Assembly: GCF_015355785.1 (NCBI RefSeq)
Contig: NZ_JADKYW010000006.1
Coordinates: 516,936 to 580,935 of the forward strand
From: Arthrobacter gandavensis
GTDB taxonomy: Bacteria; Actinomycetota; Actinomycetes; Actinomycetales; Micrococcaceae
Direction: 5' to 3'
DNA length: 64,000 nt
Shown: in pieces, positions 1 through 9,400 of the stretch
How the letters are laid out: each line of letters begins with the position of its first letter
How positions within the stretch are numbered: position 1 is the first letter of the stretch
Translations under genes and position numbers: made by a program
The notes under the pieces: generated by a model
Told to the model about the DNA's origin: nothing
The model's input: only the letters and a program-made list of their open reading frames with translations
Database searches by the model: none

Positions 1-364
1 CGCAGGAGCGGCACGGCCGCGGCAGCCGCAAGCATCAGGCAGGCCGCAAGGATTCCGGCACGCAGCGGGAAGCGCCACCGCCGCCGGCCGCCGCCCAGGA
101 CTTCCGGTTGCGGGCCAGCCGCGAAGCCGTCGCCGCCAGGACCGGTTTTTGCATTCGGGGAATCGGCATCGATGCCCTCCCGAGAGGGAATCACCCACGC
201 GTCGCCGTCGCCGGCAGCAGAGGGGTCTCCCCCGTGCAGCCCGGGTCCGGGCCACGGATCGCCGTCTTTCTGGCCGGTTTTCGCCTGCCCGGCGGCCCGA
301 CGCCGCGCGGCAAGCCGGGAAGGCAGCGTGTCAGGCGGTTCTGTATCCCAGCGGTGGTTGGCCA
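1..364 (-). CDS. comEA: ComEA-family competence/DNA-binding protein, N-terminal part (runs off the left edge)
   Basis: The reading frame opens with ATG at 364 and stays open to base 1, giving about 121 residues. It begins MANHRWDTEPPD followed by an Arg/Ala-rich helix, a long low-complexity Gly/Asp/Pro stretch, a basic RRRWRFPLRAG segment and then a hydrophobic Ala/Leu helix typical of a single membrane anchor. This N-terminal layout is what actinobacterial ComEA proteins show before their SLBB and helix-hairpin-helix DNA-binding domains, which would lie outside the window. The order leuS-degV-comEA on one strand is usual in Arthrobacter relatives and supports the name. The DNA-binding part is not visible, so the call rests on the N-terminus and context. 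Confidence 0.7.
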
Positions 365-469
365 TGGCGGGCAGCCTACGGGCCGGAAGGAACCACGCAG
401 TTTCGCACGCAGGGCGTTGTGAACCGGCCCGCCATCCGGACGGTGCTGTGCAGGAGGACTGGACCGGGG

Positions 470-1603
470 TTAGTCAATATCCCCGTCGGGATCCGCTGGA
501 CGATGTGCGGGCTGGTCCCCGATACCCGACCCCTCGGCGGCCCTGCCTCCGGCTCCCGCCGGGCCGGCCGCCCGGATCTTGCCTGCTGCGCCGGCACCCC
601 TGACCCTGCCTGCAGCGCCGGATGGCTGCACGTCAGGGACACCGGCCTCAGCACCGGATGCCGGCCCAGCCGGCGTACTGGGCGCAACGGCCACCGCGAG
701 CACGCCCAGGCCGGCATGTGCGGCAAGCACTGCGGGCAGCGGACAGAGTATGACATCAGCTTCGGGCGCGTCATGGACCACCGCCGCAGCCAGACGTTCA
801 GCTTCAGCTTCGTTGCCGAAATGGTGGACCGCCACGCGTACCGGACCGGGCCGCCGGGCCAGTTCTTCCCGGCAGAGCTCCTGCAGCCTGGCAAGGGCTC
901 TCGGGGCGGTTCGTACGCGTTCGAGCGGCACCACCAGCCCGTCCCGGATGGCCAGGATGGGCTTGACGGCAAACAGCGTCCCCAGCCAGCCGGCGGCAGC
1001 CCCGATCCGTCCGCCGCGGCGCAGCTGGTCGAGACTGGGCACGTAGAAGAGGATGTGGGCAGCATCGGCACTGGCACGGGCGGCAGCAACGACGTCGTCC
1101 ACTCCTGCTCCGCCCAGTGCCGCCCGTGCGGCCGCCTGCACCGCATACCCCAGCCCCATCGCGACCGAGGCGGTGTCCACCACCTGCACGGGAAGTGCGG
1201 CGGACCGGGCCGCGAGCCGGGCCGAGTCAACGGTGCCGGACAGCTTGGACGAAAGGTGCACCGAGACCACCGCTTCAAAACCGGCTGCAGCGAGCTCGGC
1301 GTAGACGGCCTCGAACGCTCCCGGAGACGGCCGCGAGGTGCGGACCTCCCTACCCTGGGCAAGGGCCAGCGCGAGGGCACCAATCATCTTGTCGGTGCCC
1401 TCGCCGTAGATCTGGTCCCCGATCATCACGGGCATTGAAACGACCCGCACCAGCGACGCAAGCGCAGGCGTCTCTGCCCACTGCTCGGGCAGCGAGCAGG
1501 ATGAGTCGGTAACTACGGCGACGCGCGGACGGGACGCTGGCCCACTGCCCCCGGTTTCCCGGGAACGGAACCACCGTCCGCGCAGCGCCGCCCAGTCCAT
1601 CAT
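470..1603 (-). CDS. DegV family fatty-acid-binding protein
   Basis: The 377-residue product has the DegV fold signatures: VAVVTDSSCSLP near residue 28, the TSRPSPGAF segment, VHLSSKLSGT for lipid head-group binding, and the late FAVKPILAIRDG block. DegV proteins bind a fatty acid and, as FakB-type subunits, present it to a FakA kinase; whether this one has a FakA partner is not visible here. The C-terminal 75 or so residues are an unusual Ala/Gly/Pro-rich tail beyond the conserved domain. The start lies 2 bases downstream of the leuS stop, so it is probably cotranscribed with leuS. Start MM at 1603; the second Met or a later codon is also possible. Confidence 0.85.
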   Translation of the reverse strand: MMDWAALRGRWFRSRETGGSGPASRPRVAVVTDSSCSLPEQWAETPALASLVRVVSMPVMIGDQIYGEGTDKMIGALALALAQGREVRTSRPSPGAFEAVYAELAAAGFEAVVSVHLSSKLSGTVDSARLAARSAALPVQVVDTASVAMGLGYAVQAAARAALGGAGVDDVVAAARASADAAHILFYVPSLDQLRRGGRIGAAAGWLGTLFAVKPILAIRDGLVVPLERVRTAPRALARLQELCREELARRPGPVRVAVHHFGNEAEAERLAAAVVHDAPEADVILCPLPAVLAAHAGLGVLAVAVAPSTPAGPASGAEAGVPDVQPSGAAGRVRGAGAAGKIRAAGPAGAGGRAAEGSGIGDQPAHRPADPDGDID

Positions 1604-1605
1604 GG

Positions 1606-4104
1606 CTAGGCGGGCACGATGTTCACGAGCTTGGGTGCCTTCACGATGACGGTGCGGATGCCGGCGCCGTCGAGCGTCTTCTGCACCTGCTCCGAGGCCA
1701 GTGCCAGCTCACGCAGAGCGTCCTCCGTGATGTCCGCCGGCACTTCCAGGCGGTCACGGACCTTGCCCTTGACCTGAACGATCGCGGTGACCGTGTCCTG
1801 CACCAGCAGGGACTCGTCAACCGCCGGCCAACCCGCGTTGGCGACCGATGCCGGGTGGCCCAGCGCGTTCCAGAGATCTTCGGCCGTGTACGGCGCGAAA
1901 AGGCTCAGGATGACTGCAACGCTTTCGGCTGCTTCGCGGACCGCCGGGTCGGCTGCACCGGCGCCGGAGTCGATGGTCTTGCGGGTGGCGTTAACCAGCT
2001 CCATCAGCTTGGCAATCACCACGTTGAACTTGCCGGCATCCAGCAGTTCAGCCGCGTCGGCGATGGTGCGGTGCGTCACCGTGCGCAGCTTCCTGTCCCC
2101 TGCGGCAAAGTCGGCGCCCGGTTCGGAGGCTACGTCCTGGCCGAGGCGCCAGGCGCGGGCCAGGAACTTGGCGGAGCCCGACGGCGAGACGTCCGCCCAG
2201 TCGACGTCGTCTTCCGGAGGCGAAGCAAATATCATCGTCAGGCGCACGGCGTCCACACCGTACTTATCCAGCTGTTCGCCCAGATCCACGCCGTTGCCCA
2301 GCGACTTGGACATCGCCTTGCCGCCGTTGAGGACCTGGCCCTGGTTCAGCAGAGCGGTGAAGGGCTCATCCGCCTCGATCAGGCCCATGTCCTTGACCAC
2401 CTTGGTGAAGAACCGGGAGTAGAGCAGGTGGAGGATGGCGTGTTCGACGCCGCCCACGTACTGGCCCACGGGCATCCAGTTCCGGACTGCCTCGGGGTCG
2501 AACGGCCCCTCGGTGAAGTGCGGGGAAACGAAGCGCATGAAGTACCAGGACGAATCCACGAAGGTGTCCATGGTGTCCGTGTCGCGCTTCGCCGGACCGC
2601 CGCAGGACGGGCAGGAGACGTTGACCCACTCTTCCACCGAGGCGAGCGGGGAGGTGCCCTTGGGCGCCAGCGCCTCACCCTTCAGCCCGGTGGGCAGGGT
2701 AACCGGCAGCTGGTCATCGGGTACCGGAACCTCGCCGCACTTTTCGCAGTGGATGATGGGGATCGGGGTGCCCCAGAACCGCTGGCGGGAAAGCAGCCAG
2801 TCGCGCAGGCGGAAGTTCACGAACTTCTCGCCGGTTCCCTTCTCCTCCAGGATGCGGACGGCAGCCGGAATGGCTTCGGATTTCGGCAGGCCATCGAGCC
2901 CACCGGAGTTCACCAGGGTGCCTTCACCGGTGGTCGCGGTGCCGGAAACGGCGGGATCCTCTTCACCGGTGTCCAGTACTGCGCGGACGGGCAGGTCGAA
3001 TGCCTTGGCGAAGTCCAGGTCGCGCTGGTCGTGTGCCGGTACGGCCATGATGGCCCCGGTGCCGTAGTCGGCCAGCACGTAGTCGGCGGCCCAGACGGGC
3101 AGCTTCTCGCCGTTGAGCGGGTTGATCGCGTAGCGGCCGGTGAAGACGCCGGTCTTGGTGCGGTCAGTGGCCTGGCGTTCAATGTCGGAGAGCGCCTTGA
3201 CGTCCTCGCGGTACTGCAGCAGCGCATCGCGGTGCTCGTCGGACACCAGGTCCAGGGCCAGCGGCGCATCCGCGGCCACGACGAAGAAGGTTGCTCCGTA
3301 CAGGGTGTCCGGGCGGGTGGTGAAGACGGTGACCTGCTCTTCCGGCTTGTTTCCGGCGGCCTCGACGGCGAAACGGACGTGGGCGCCCTCGGAACGGCCG
3401 ATCCAGTTCTTCTGCATGGCCAGCACGCGCTCCGGCCAGTGGCCCTTGAGCTGGTCCATGTCGTCAAGCAGCCGGTCAGCGTAGTCGGTGATCTTGAAGT
3501 ACCACTGGTTCAGGGCCTTCTTGGTGACCTGGGTGCCGCAGCGTTCGCAGGCGCCGTTGACAACCTGCTCGTTGGCCAGCACGGTCTGGTCCTTCGGGCA
3601 CCAGTTGACCGGGGAGTTCTTGCGGTAGGCAAGCCCGCGGTCGTAGAAGCGGGTGAACAGCCACTGGGTCCAGCGGTAGTACTCAGGGTCAGAGGTGTGC
3701 AGGCGGCGGGACCAGTCAACGCTGATGGCGTACCGCTTGAAGGAACCGGCCTGGGTGTCGATGTTGCGGTAGGTCCACTCGCTGGGGTGGGCGTTGTGCT
3801 TGATCGCGGCGTTTTCGGCGGGCAGGCCGAAGGAGTCCCAGCCAATCGGGTGCAGCACGTCGAAGCCGCGCTGGCGCCAGTAGCGGGCTACAACATCGCC
3901 CATCGCGAACGCTTCAGCGTGGCCCATGTGCAGGTCGCCGGACGGGTACGGGAACATGTCCAGGACGTAGCGGCGTTCCTTCGAACCGTCGTCGGCCGGG
4001 GTGAAAACGCCAAGGTCGTCCCAGACAGCCGGCCACTTCTTCTCCATGGCCGCGAAACTGTATACGGCCTCTTCCGACTGGTCAGTCTGTGACTGCGTGC
4101 TCAC
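1606..4104 (-). CDS. leuS: leucyl-tRNA synthetase
   Basis: This 832-residue class I aminoacyl-tRNA synthetase charges tRNA-Leu with leucine. The HIGH-type motif reads HMGH at residues 59-62 within [13 protein letters not shown], and the KMSKS-type loop is MSKS near residue 595 within [13 protein letters not shown]. The CP1 editing domain is present between them, including [13 protein letters not shown], and there are Cys pairs (CERCG, CEKCG) typical of the zinc-binding insertions. Its length is normal for bacterial LeuRS. It is first in a minus-strand run with degV and comEA. Upstream is a leucine-rich leader peptide and a terminator hairpin, so expression probably responds to charged tRNA-Leu. 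Confidence 0.97.
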   Translation of the reverse strand: MSTQSQTDQSEEAVYSFAAMEKKWPAVWDDLGVFTPADDGSKERRYVLDMFPYPSGDLHMGHAEAFAMGDVVARYWRQRGFDVLHPIGWDSFGLPAENAAIKHNAHPSEWTYRNIDTQAGSFKRYAISVDWSRRLHTSDPEYYRWTQWLFTRFYDRGLAYRKNSPVNWCPKDQTVLANEQVVNGACERCGTQVTKKALNQWYFKITDYADRLLDDMDQLKGHWPERVLAMQKNWIGRSEGAHVRFAVEAAGNKPEEQVTVFTTRPDTLYGATFFVVAADAPLALDLVSDEHRDALLQYREDVKALSDIERQATDRTKTGVFTGRYAINPLNGEKLPVWAADYVLADYGTGAIMAVPAHDQRDLDFAKAFDLPVRAVLDTGEEDPAVSGTATTGEGTLVNSGGLDGLPKSEAIPAAVRILEEKGTGEKFVNFRLRDWLLSRQRFWGTPIPIIHCEKCGEVPVPDDQLPVTLPTGLKGEALAPKGTSPLASVEEWVNVSCPSCGGPAKRDTDTMDTFVDSSWYFMRFVSPHFTEGPFDPEAVRNWMPVGQYVGGVEHAILHLLYSRFFTKVVKDMGLIEADEPFTALLNQGQVLNGGKAMSKSLGNGVDLGEQLDKYGVDAVRLTMIFASPPEDDVDWADVSPSGSAKFLARAWRLGQDVASEPGADFAAGDRKLRTVTHRTIADAAELLDAGKFNVVIAKLMELVNATRKTIDSGAGAADPAVREAAESVAVILSLFAPYTAEDLWNALGHPASVANAGWPAVDESLLVQDTVTAIVQVKGKVRDRLEVPADITEDALRELALASEQVQKTLDGAGIRTVIVKAPKLVNIVPA

Positions 4105-4198
4105 TATGCTTCGCCTCTGTCCTCAAGAAATCCTGGTGATGCGCGGCCTCCGGCGTGCCGCCGGTTCCGCGTGCGCTTGTGACTCTTCCCCAGACACA

Positions 4199-4250
4199 CA
4201 AAAGCCCCTCGTCAAATGCAAGGGGCTGCCGCGTTGTAGTGCAAACGCGG
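4199..4250 (-). terminator. leuS leader hairpins: pause-type stem and rho-independent terminator
   Basis: Read on the minus strand, directly after the leader-peptide stop, there is a 7-bp stem (CCGCGTT / AACGCGG, 4229-4250), then a second stem AGCCCCT / AGGGGCT (4203-4227) followed by TTTTGTGTG. The second has the form of an intrinsic terminator about 95 bases before the leuS start. I could not identify a convincing antiterminator pairing by eye. Confidence 0.75.
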
Positions 4251-4277
4251 CTATCTAAGGAGGAGCAAAGCGGTCAT
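4251..4277 (-). CDS. leucine-rich leader peptide of the leuS attenuator
   Basis: A nine-codon frame reads M-T-A-L-L-L-L-R-stop (TTG CTC CTC CTT for the four leucines). It lies just before two hairpins, the second a terminator, and about 150 bases upstream of leuS. Four consecutive codons for the amino acid charged by the downstream synthetase is the hallmark of ribosome-mediated attenuation. The ATG is six bases after a TAAAGT -10 element, so translation is probably leaderless. Confidence 0.75.
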   Translation of the reverse strand: MTALLLLR

Positions 4278-4283
4278 TCCTCC

Positions 4284-4289
4284 ACTTTA
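4284..4289 (-). promoter_or_regulatory. -10 element of the leuS leader transcript
   Basis: TAAAGT on the minus strand, exactly six bases before the leader-peptide ATG. No good -35 is visible. The spacing would place the first transcribed base at or next to the A of the ATG. Confidence 0.45.
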
Positions 4290-4382
4290 CAACAGGTTGC
4301 AACGGGTAACCTCCCGACGGCGGTGCCTGCCGCAGGCTTGCAACGGCAGCGATGCGGGCCTTCTCCGACAGCGACCCGTCCA

Positions 4383-5351
4383 CTACACCGCCTGGCCGCG
4401 CTCCGCCTCCCTCGCCTTTCTAAATTCCAGGAATGCTTCCCGGCTGGTCCGGCTGGGCGCAAACCCGAACTCTTCCTTGAGCGCGGTGTTATCCAGCACC
4501 GGCCGGTAGCGCAGGAAGCGCAGCTGCTCCGGCCCGTGCACCGTCAGCCTGAGCTTCTGTCCCGCCCACAGGCCGGCAGCGAGCAGCGGAGCAGGTACCG
4601 TTGCTGTCCGTTTACCCATGAGTGCCGCGATCTCCCGAACCGTCAGCGCGCCGTCACCGGCCACGTTGAAGATTCCTGTGCGCCCGGTGACCACGGCCTG
4701 TGCCATGGCATCGGCAACATCCTGGTCCCAGACGAAAACGAATGGCGAGTCACTGCCGGCTACGCGCAGGAGCAGAGGGGCATCGAACAGGGCGGTGATC
4801 TGGTTCCGCACCCGCTCCCCCAGGATGGTGCCGATGCGGAAGATGGTCTGCCGCAGGTGGGGCTGCCCGGTGCGCAGCCGCGCCAGTTCTTCCTCGACCA
4901 GCCGCTTGTGCCTCGAGTAGGCAAACTCGTCATTGCCCCGCAGCGGGTGGGACTCGGTCAGCCAGGCCGCGTTGTCCGCATGGTAGCCGTAGGCGGCTCC
5001 GGAGGATGAGATGACCACGTGCTTCACCCCGGCCCGGACGCAGGCGGAGAGCACGTTCTGCGAACCGATCACATCCACCTGGTACTCCTGTTCCCTGGTG
5101 GTGTCCCTTCCGGGGTTCACGATCGCCGCGAGGTGGACCACCGTGTCTATGCGCTGATCCGCCAGGAGAGTGTCCAGGTACGGTGCGTTGATGTCCGCCA
5201 GCGCATATTCGACGCCGTCAACCTTCCGCTCGGGGACAGGCTCCCGGATATCCAGGCTCAGGACATGGCTGACGCGGGGGTCTGCGGCCAGCCGTGATAC
5301 GACGGCGCTGCCCAGGAACCCGTTGCCTCCGGTCACGCAGACCCGGGTCAG
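4383..5351 (-). CDS. NAD-dependent epimerase/dehydratase (extended SDR)
   Basis: The protein of about 322 residues starts with a Rossmann strand RVCVTGGNGFLGSAV (TGxxGxxG), followed by DIR for NAD binding, HLAA, a catalytic SSS and the YSRHK form of YxxxK. These define an extended short-chain dehydrogenase acting on an NDP-sugar-like or related substrate; the substrate cannot be told. An in-frame ATG lies 36 codons upstream but inside the transporter gene. CTG at 5351 has a well-placed GGGAGG seven bases before it and overlaps the preceding TGA as CTGA, so I take this non-standard codon as the start. A GTG three codons later would cut the first beta strand. It is last of three overlapping genes. 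Confidence 0.82.
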   Translation of the reverse strand: MTRVCVTGGNGFLGSAVVSRLAADPRVSHVLSLDIREPVPERKVDGVEYALADINAPYLDTLLADQRIDTVVHLAAIVNPGRDTTREQEYQVDVIGSQNVLSACVRAGVKHVVISSSGAAYGYHADNAAWLTESHPLRGNDEFAYSRHKRLVEEELARLRTGQPHLRQTIFRIGTILGERVRNQITALFDAPLLLRVAGSDSPFVFVWDQDVADAMAQAVVTGRTGIFNVAGDGALTVREIAALMGKRTATVPAPLLAAGLWAGQKLRLTVHGPEQLRFLRYRPVLDNTALKEEFGFAPSRTSREAFLEFRKAREAERGQAV

Positions 5352-6274
5352 AGTGCTGCCTCCCGCACCGCGGCGGCTTTCCGGGCATCCCGCCGGCGCC
5401 ACCATGCTGCCAGCGCCAGTCCGGCCAGGATGTCCCAGATGCCCCACCAGGCGGCGACCATTGCCATTCCGCCGAGTCCGGAGAAGAAGGTCAGGGTGAG
5501 CCCCAGCCCCAGCCCGGTGTTGCGGGCGCCCACTTCGAAGGTCACCGCCCGCCGGCTGGCTTCGTCCAGGCGCACGGCGGCGGCTGCCCAGTACCCAACG
5601 GCGAGGGCTACGGCGTCGTGCAGCGCGACTACCAGGAAGATGGTGCCCAGATGCTCCTTCAGCGGGCCCAGGTTGCTGGCGGTGCCGGCGAGGATGAACG
5701 CCAGCAGGGCCACCAGCCCGATCCGCTGCACCCAGGGGCGAAGCCGGTCCGTGAGCCCGGGGAAACGCCGCGCCAGCGGCATACCCAGGGCAAACGGAAC
5801 ACCAATGATCAGCAGAACCTGGACCAGCATTCCGCCGCGGTCCAGGGAGAAATCACGCATCAGGGAGTCAGTGGAGGGGCTCAGCGCCGCCCAGAACGCC
5901 ACATTGAGCGGCATCACGATGATCGCCACCAAATTGGAGACTGCGGTCATGGAGGCGGACAGCGCCACATCGCCGTGCGCACGGTGCGTCAGCACGTTGG
6001 AAATCCCGCCGGGCGGGCAGCAGGCCACCAGGATCATGCCCAGGGCAATGGATGCCGGAACCTGCAGGGCGAGGGCTATGCCGACCGTCACGGCGGGCAG
6101 GAGCAGGTACTGCGCGGTGATGCCCAGCAGGATGGCCCTGGGGCTTCGCGCCACTGTGCGGAAATCCGCGGGCCGCACTTCCAGGGCGATGCCCAGGATG
6201 ATCACGGCCAGGACGACGTTCAGGATCACCAGCGAGCCCGGCGAAAAGTTCAGGACGACGTCGTCAATGGACAT
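5348..6274 (-). CDS. bile acid:sodium symporter (BASS) family transporter
   Basis: A 308-residue integral membrane protein with eight to ten hydrophobic segments. The family signature ACCPPGGISN lies near residue 85, and VGARNTGLGLGLT in the C-terminal half matches the second conserved BASS region that helps form the sodium and substrate sites. BASS proteins take up organic anions such as bile acids, pantoate or keto acids with sodium; the substrate here is unknown. The start ATG overlaps the stop of the flavin monooxygenase by one base (TGATG), and its TGA overlaps the start of the epimerase, so the three are translationally coupled. Confidence 0.88.
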   Translation of the reverse strand: MSIDDVVLNFSPGSLVILNVVLAVIILGIALEVRPADFRTVARSPRAILLGITAQYLLLPAVTVGIALALQVPASIALGMILVACCPPGGISNVLTHRAHGDVALSASMTAVSNLVAIIVMPLNVAFWAALSPSTDSLMRDFSLDRGGMLVQVLLIIGVPFALGMPLARRFPGLTDRLRPWVQRIGLVALLAFILAGTASNLGPLKEHLGTIFLVVALHDAVALAVGYWAAAAVRLDEASRRAVTFEVGARNTGLGLGLTLTFFSGLGGMAMVAAWWGIWDILAGLALAAWWRRRDARKAAAVREAAL

Positions 6275-7689
6275 CAGCGCTGCACCTCCGCCGGTACCGG
6301 AACCGGTCCTCCGGCCGGCGCCTGCGCCGGGTTGGTGAGCCGCGCGAGATGCGCATCCAGTTCAGCCCGGTATGCATCCTTGTTGACGTAGTAGCTCATG
6401 CGGTCCAGGCCCAGGTAGCGGTAGCCGCCGGTGACGTCCGGGGACGGTCCGCGCACAGCGGCGTCGAACGCTGCGGCCCTGCAGGGATTCTTCTGCCGGG
6501 CGGCCAGGTACTCGGCCACCAGCTCAGCCTGGCGGTACCGGCCTTCCCATCCCAGTCCGGAGGCCTCCACCATGCCCACCACCATCAGGTTCCTGGCCTG
6601 GCGGCTGAAGATGTTCAGGTAGAGCTGCGGAGACGCACCTGCCCAGCCCAGCAGGTCCGGCGACAGGAACGGGTAGCTGAGCACGTAGCCGGTGGCGGAG
6701 AGCAGCAGGTCGTACTCCCCCGACGACCCGTCCCGGAAGTGGACAGTAGAGCCGTCCAGCCGCTCGATGTCCGGCTTCACGGACAGGTCGCCGTGGCCGA
6801 GGTGGTGCAGGATCAGCGAGTTGACCACTGGATGGGACTCATAGATCCGGTAGTGGGGCTTCGGAAAGCCAAAACGTACGGGGTCCCCGGTGAACATGCG
6901 CAGCAGGCGCTTGTCCAGGAACTGCTTCAGCGGCCGAGGCAGTGGCTTGCCCTGGTTCAGCGTGTCCGTGGGTCGGCCGAAAACATACTTCGGCACGAAG
7001 TAGTAGCCGCGGCGGACGCTGATGTCCACGGCAGCGGCGTGGTGCACCGCGTCAACCGCTATGTCGCAGCCACTGTTTCCGGCACCCACGATGAGCACCC
7101 GTTTTCCCGCCAGGTCCCCCGCCTGCCTGTACCCCGCCGAATGCCGGATCTCCCCGGCAAACTCCCCGGGAAATGTTGGAAGGTACGGAGTGTGCAGGGT
7201 TCCGGACGCAACCACGACGGCGCTGAACCGGCCGCTGCCCCCGCCGTCGGGTCCCTGCCAGCTGAGCTGCCACCCGCCGTCGTCCGTCTGTACCGCCGCG
7301 GTCACCCGGGTGCTGAACCGAAACCGGCAGGCTAGTCCAAAATGCTCGGCATAGCTTCGGAAGTACCGCAGCAGGTGCCGGTGCCCCGGATAGTCCGGCG
7401 TGCCCTCCGGCATGGGGAACTCAGCGAACTCAGTGGTGGTGCGGGACGAGATGAGGTGGGCGGACTCATACACGGTGCTGGCCGGATTCTCGATGTTCCA
7501 CAGCCCGCCGACGTCGTTGTGCGCCTCAAAGCCGACGACGTCGAGCCCGCGCCTGGCGACGGCCCGCATAGCCGCCAGCCCGCTCGGCCCGGCACCGATC
7601 ACCGCTACCGGCAGCGGATGTTTCTCCGTGCCGGCCCCGTCTGCACCTGCTGTTGCTTCCACTGCGACCCGCTTCTGTGTGATAGGCAT
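6274..7689 (-). CDS. flavin-containing monooxygenase (FMO/BVMO-like)
   Basis: A protein of about 471 residues with two dinucleotide-binding motifs: FAD GAGPSGLAA close to the N-terminus and NADPH GAGNSGCDIA near the middle. Between them FAGEIRHSAGY fits the FxGxxxHxxxY/F fingerprint of class B flavin monooxygenases, which oxygenate nucleophilic heteroatoms or ketones with NADPH and O2. The open frame extends to a GTG at 7710, but the ATG at 7689 (MPITQKRV) follows AAAGG closely and is preferred. It opens a three-gene operon with a BASS transporter and an epimerase, suggesting uptake and oxidation of one organic compound. Confidence 0.88.
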   Translation of the reverse strand: MPITQKRVAVEATAGADGAGTEKHPLPVAVIGAGPSGLAAMRAVARRGLDVVGFEAHNDVGGLWNIENPASTVYESAHLISSRTTTEFAEFPMPEGTPDYPGHRHLLRYFRSYAEHFGLACRFRFSTRVTAAVQTDDGGWQLSWQGPDGGGSGRFSAVVVASGTLHTPYLPTFPGEFAGEIRHSAGYRQAGDLAGKRVLIVGAGNSGCDIAVDAVHHAAAVDISVRRGYYFVPKYVFGRPTDTLNQGKPLPRPLKQFLDKRLLRMFTGDPVRFGFPKPHYRIYESHPVVNSLILHHLGHGDLSVKPDIERLDGSTVHFRDGSSGEYDLLLSATGYVLSYPFLSPDLLGWAGASPQLYLNIFSRQARNLMVVGMVEASGLGWEGRYRQAELVAEYLAARQKNPCRAAAFDAAVRGPSPDVTGGYRYLGLDRMSYYVNKDAYRAELDAHLARLTNPAQAPAGGPVPVPAEVQR

Positions 7690-7766
7690 CACCTTTGATG
7701 CTGCCAGCACGCTATCGGCAGGCGTTCCTGCTGGTCAAACGCAACACGCCCCTGGTCTGGACGCAG

Positions 7767-7805
7767 GAAAGCCGCACCCGGTCCGCAGATCCGGGAGCGG
7801 CTTTC
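7767..7805 (-). terminator. terminator downstream of glpK
   Basis: A 14-bp stem with a single mismatch (arms 7768-7781 and 7791-7804, ending GCGGCTTT) and a 9-base loop, 27 bases after the glpK stop. Both ends carry AAA/TTT, so it can act in either direction. It separates glpK from the monooxygenase operon. Confidence 0.8.
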
Positions 7806-7831
7806 CTTGATGGGCCTGACGGGGTCCGGTC

Positions 7832-9355
7832 CTACAGAACGTCCTCGTCCACCCAGTCGAAGGTGCGCGTCACGGCCTTGCTCCACAGCCGCATCTGCCG
7901 CTCACGCTCGGCCTGGTCCATGTTCGGCGTCCAGCGCTTGCCTTCGTTCCAGTTTGCTGCCACTTCGTCCGTGGAGTTCCAGTAGCCGACTGCGAGGCCG
8001 GCCGCATAGGCAGCTCCAAGTGCGGTGGTTTCCACGACCTCGGGGCGGACTACGTCCACGCCAAGGATGTCTGCCTGGAACTGCATCAGGGCATCGTTGG
8101 CAACCATGCCGCCATCGACGCGCAGTTCCGTCAGCGGAACACCGGAGTCCGCGTTGACCGCGTCCAGGACCTCCCGGGTCTGGAAGGCCGTGGCTTCGAG
8201 GGCAGCGCGGGCAATGTGGTTCTTGTTCACGAACCTGGTCAGCCCCACGATCACGCCGCGGGCGTCCGAACGCCAGTGCGGTGCGAACAGGCCGGAGAAC
8301 GCCGGAACAATGTAGACCCCGCCGTTGTCTTCCACGGCGCTGGCCAGTGTCTCGATTTCCGGAGCGCTGTTGATGATGCCCAGGTTGTCGCGCAGCCACT
8401 GGACCAGTGAACCGGTGACGGCGATCGAGCCCTCCAGCGCGTAGATCGGGGCGGCGTCCCCAATCTTGTAGGCGACGGTGGTGAGCAGACCGTTCTGGGA
8501 CATCACCTTTTCCTCACCCGTGTTGAAGATGAGGAAGTTGCCGGTGCCATAGGTGTTCTTCGCATCGCCTACACCGAAGGCGGCCTGGCCGAAGGTCGCG
8601 GCCTGCTGGTCACCGAGGATGCCGGCCACCGGAGTCTCACGCAGCAGCTGCGAGCCGTGGACCGTTCCGTAGATCTCCGAGGAGGAACGGATTTCCGGAA
8701 GCATGGATGCGGGAACGCCAAAGACGTCCAGGATCGACTGGTCCCAGGTGAGGGTATCCAGGTCCATGAACATGGTGCGGGACGCGTTCGAGACATCGGT
8801 GATGTGCACACCGCCGTCCGTTCCGCCGGTGAGGTTCCAGGTGACCCACGAATCGGTGTTGCCGAACATGAGGTCGCCGTTCTCGGCCTTCTCGCGTGCG
8901 CCCTCTACGTTGTCCAGGATCCATTTGATCTTGGTTCCGGAGAAGTAGGTGGCCAGCGGCAGCCCCACCTTGTCCTTGAAGCGGTCCAGCCCACCGTCCT
9001 TTGCCAGCTCGTCCACGATGGGCTGGGTTCGGGTGTCCTGCCAGACAATGGCGTTGTAGACCGGCTCGCCGGTATTGCGGTCCCACACCACCGCGGTCTC
9101 GCGCTGGTTGGTGATGCCGACGGCGGCGATGTCGTGCCGTGTCAGGTTCGCCTTGGACAGTGCGGTGCCAACAACTTCGCGGACATTGGCCCAGATCTCC
9201 ATCGGATCGTGTTCAACCCAGCCGGCCCGGGGAAAGATCTGCTCGTGTTCCTTCTGTCCGGTTGAAACGATCTTGCCGTCGTGGTCGAAGACGATGGCCC
9301 GGCTGCTGGTGGTGCCCTGGTCGATTGCGATCACGTACTGCTTGCTCTCGGTCAC
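7832..9355 (-). CDS. glpK: glycerol kinase
   Basis: This 507-residue FGGY-family kinase phosphorylates glycerol to sn-glycerol 3-phosphate with ATP in the cytoplasm. Diagnostic segments are [14 protein letters not shown] at the N-terminus, [32 protein letters not shown] and the late [10 protein letters not shown]. Length matches bacterial GlpK. The start is GTG with an AGGAG Shine-Dalgarno. It lies 45 bases downstream of glpF on the same strand, giving a glpFK uptake module; glpD and a regulator are not in the window. Confidence 0.97.
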   Translation of the reverse strand: MTESKQYVIAIDQGTTSSRAIVFDHDGKIVSTGQKEHEQIFPRAGWVEHDPMEIWANVREVVGTALSKANLTRHDIAAVGITNQRETAVVWDRNTGEPVYNAIVWQDTRTQPIVDELAKDGGLDRFKDKVGLPLATYFSGTKIKWILDNVEGAREKAENGDLMFGNTDSWVTWNLTGGTDGGVHITDVSNASRTMFMDLDTLTWDQSILDVFGVPASMLPEIRSSSEIYGTVHGSQLLRETPVAGILGDQQAATFGQAAFGVGDAKNTYGTGNFLIFNTGEEKVMSQNGLLTTVAYKIGDAAPIYALEGSIAVTGSLVQWLRDNLGIINSAPEIETLASAVEDNGGVYIVPAFSGLFAPHWRSDARGVIVGLTRFVNKNHIARAALEATAFQTREVLDAVNADSGVPLTELRVDGGMVANDALMQFQADILGVDVVRPEVVETTALGAAYAAGLAVGYWNSTDEVAANWNEGKRWTPNMDQAERERQMRLWSKAVTRTFDWVDEDVL

Positions 9356-9400
9356 GTGGGTCTCTCCTTTGAGGTGGTAAGTCTTGCGGACGTGGTAGTG

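Noticed and set aside
1855-4092. 745-codon plus-strand frame opposite leuS
   Set aside because: Antisense shadow of a conserved gene in high-GC DNA; no domain or ribosome site.
4199-4289. T-box riboswitch for leuS
   Set aside because: No T-box bulge or stem I; the leucine-codon mini-ORF explains the terminator better.
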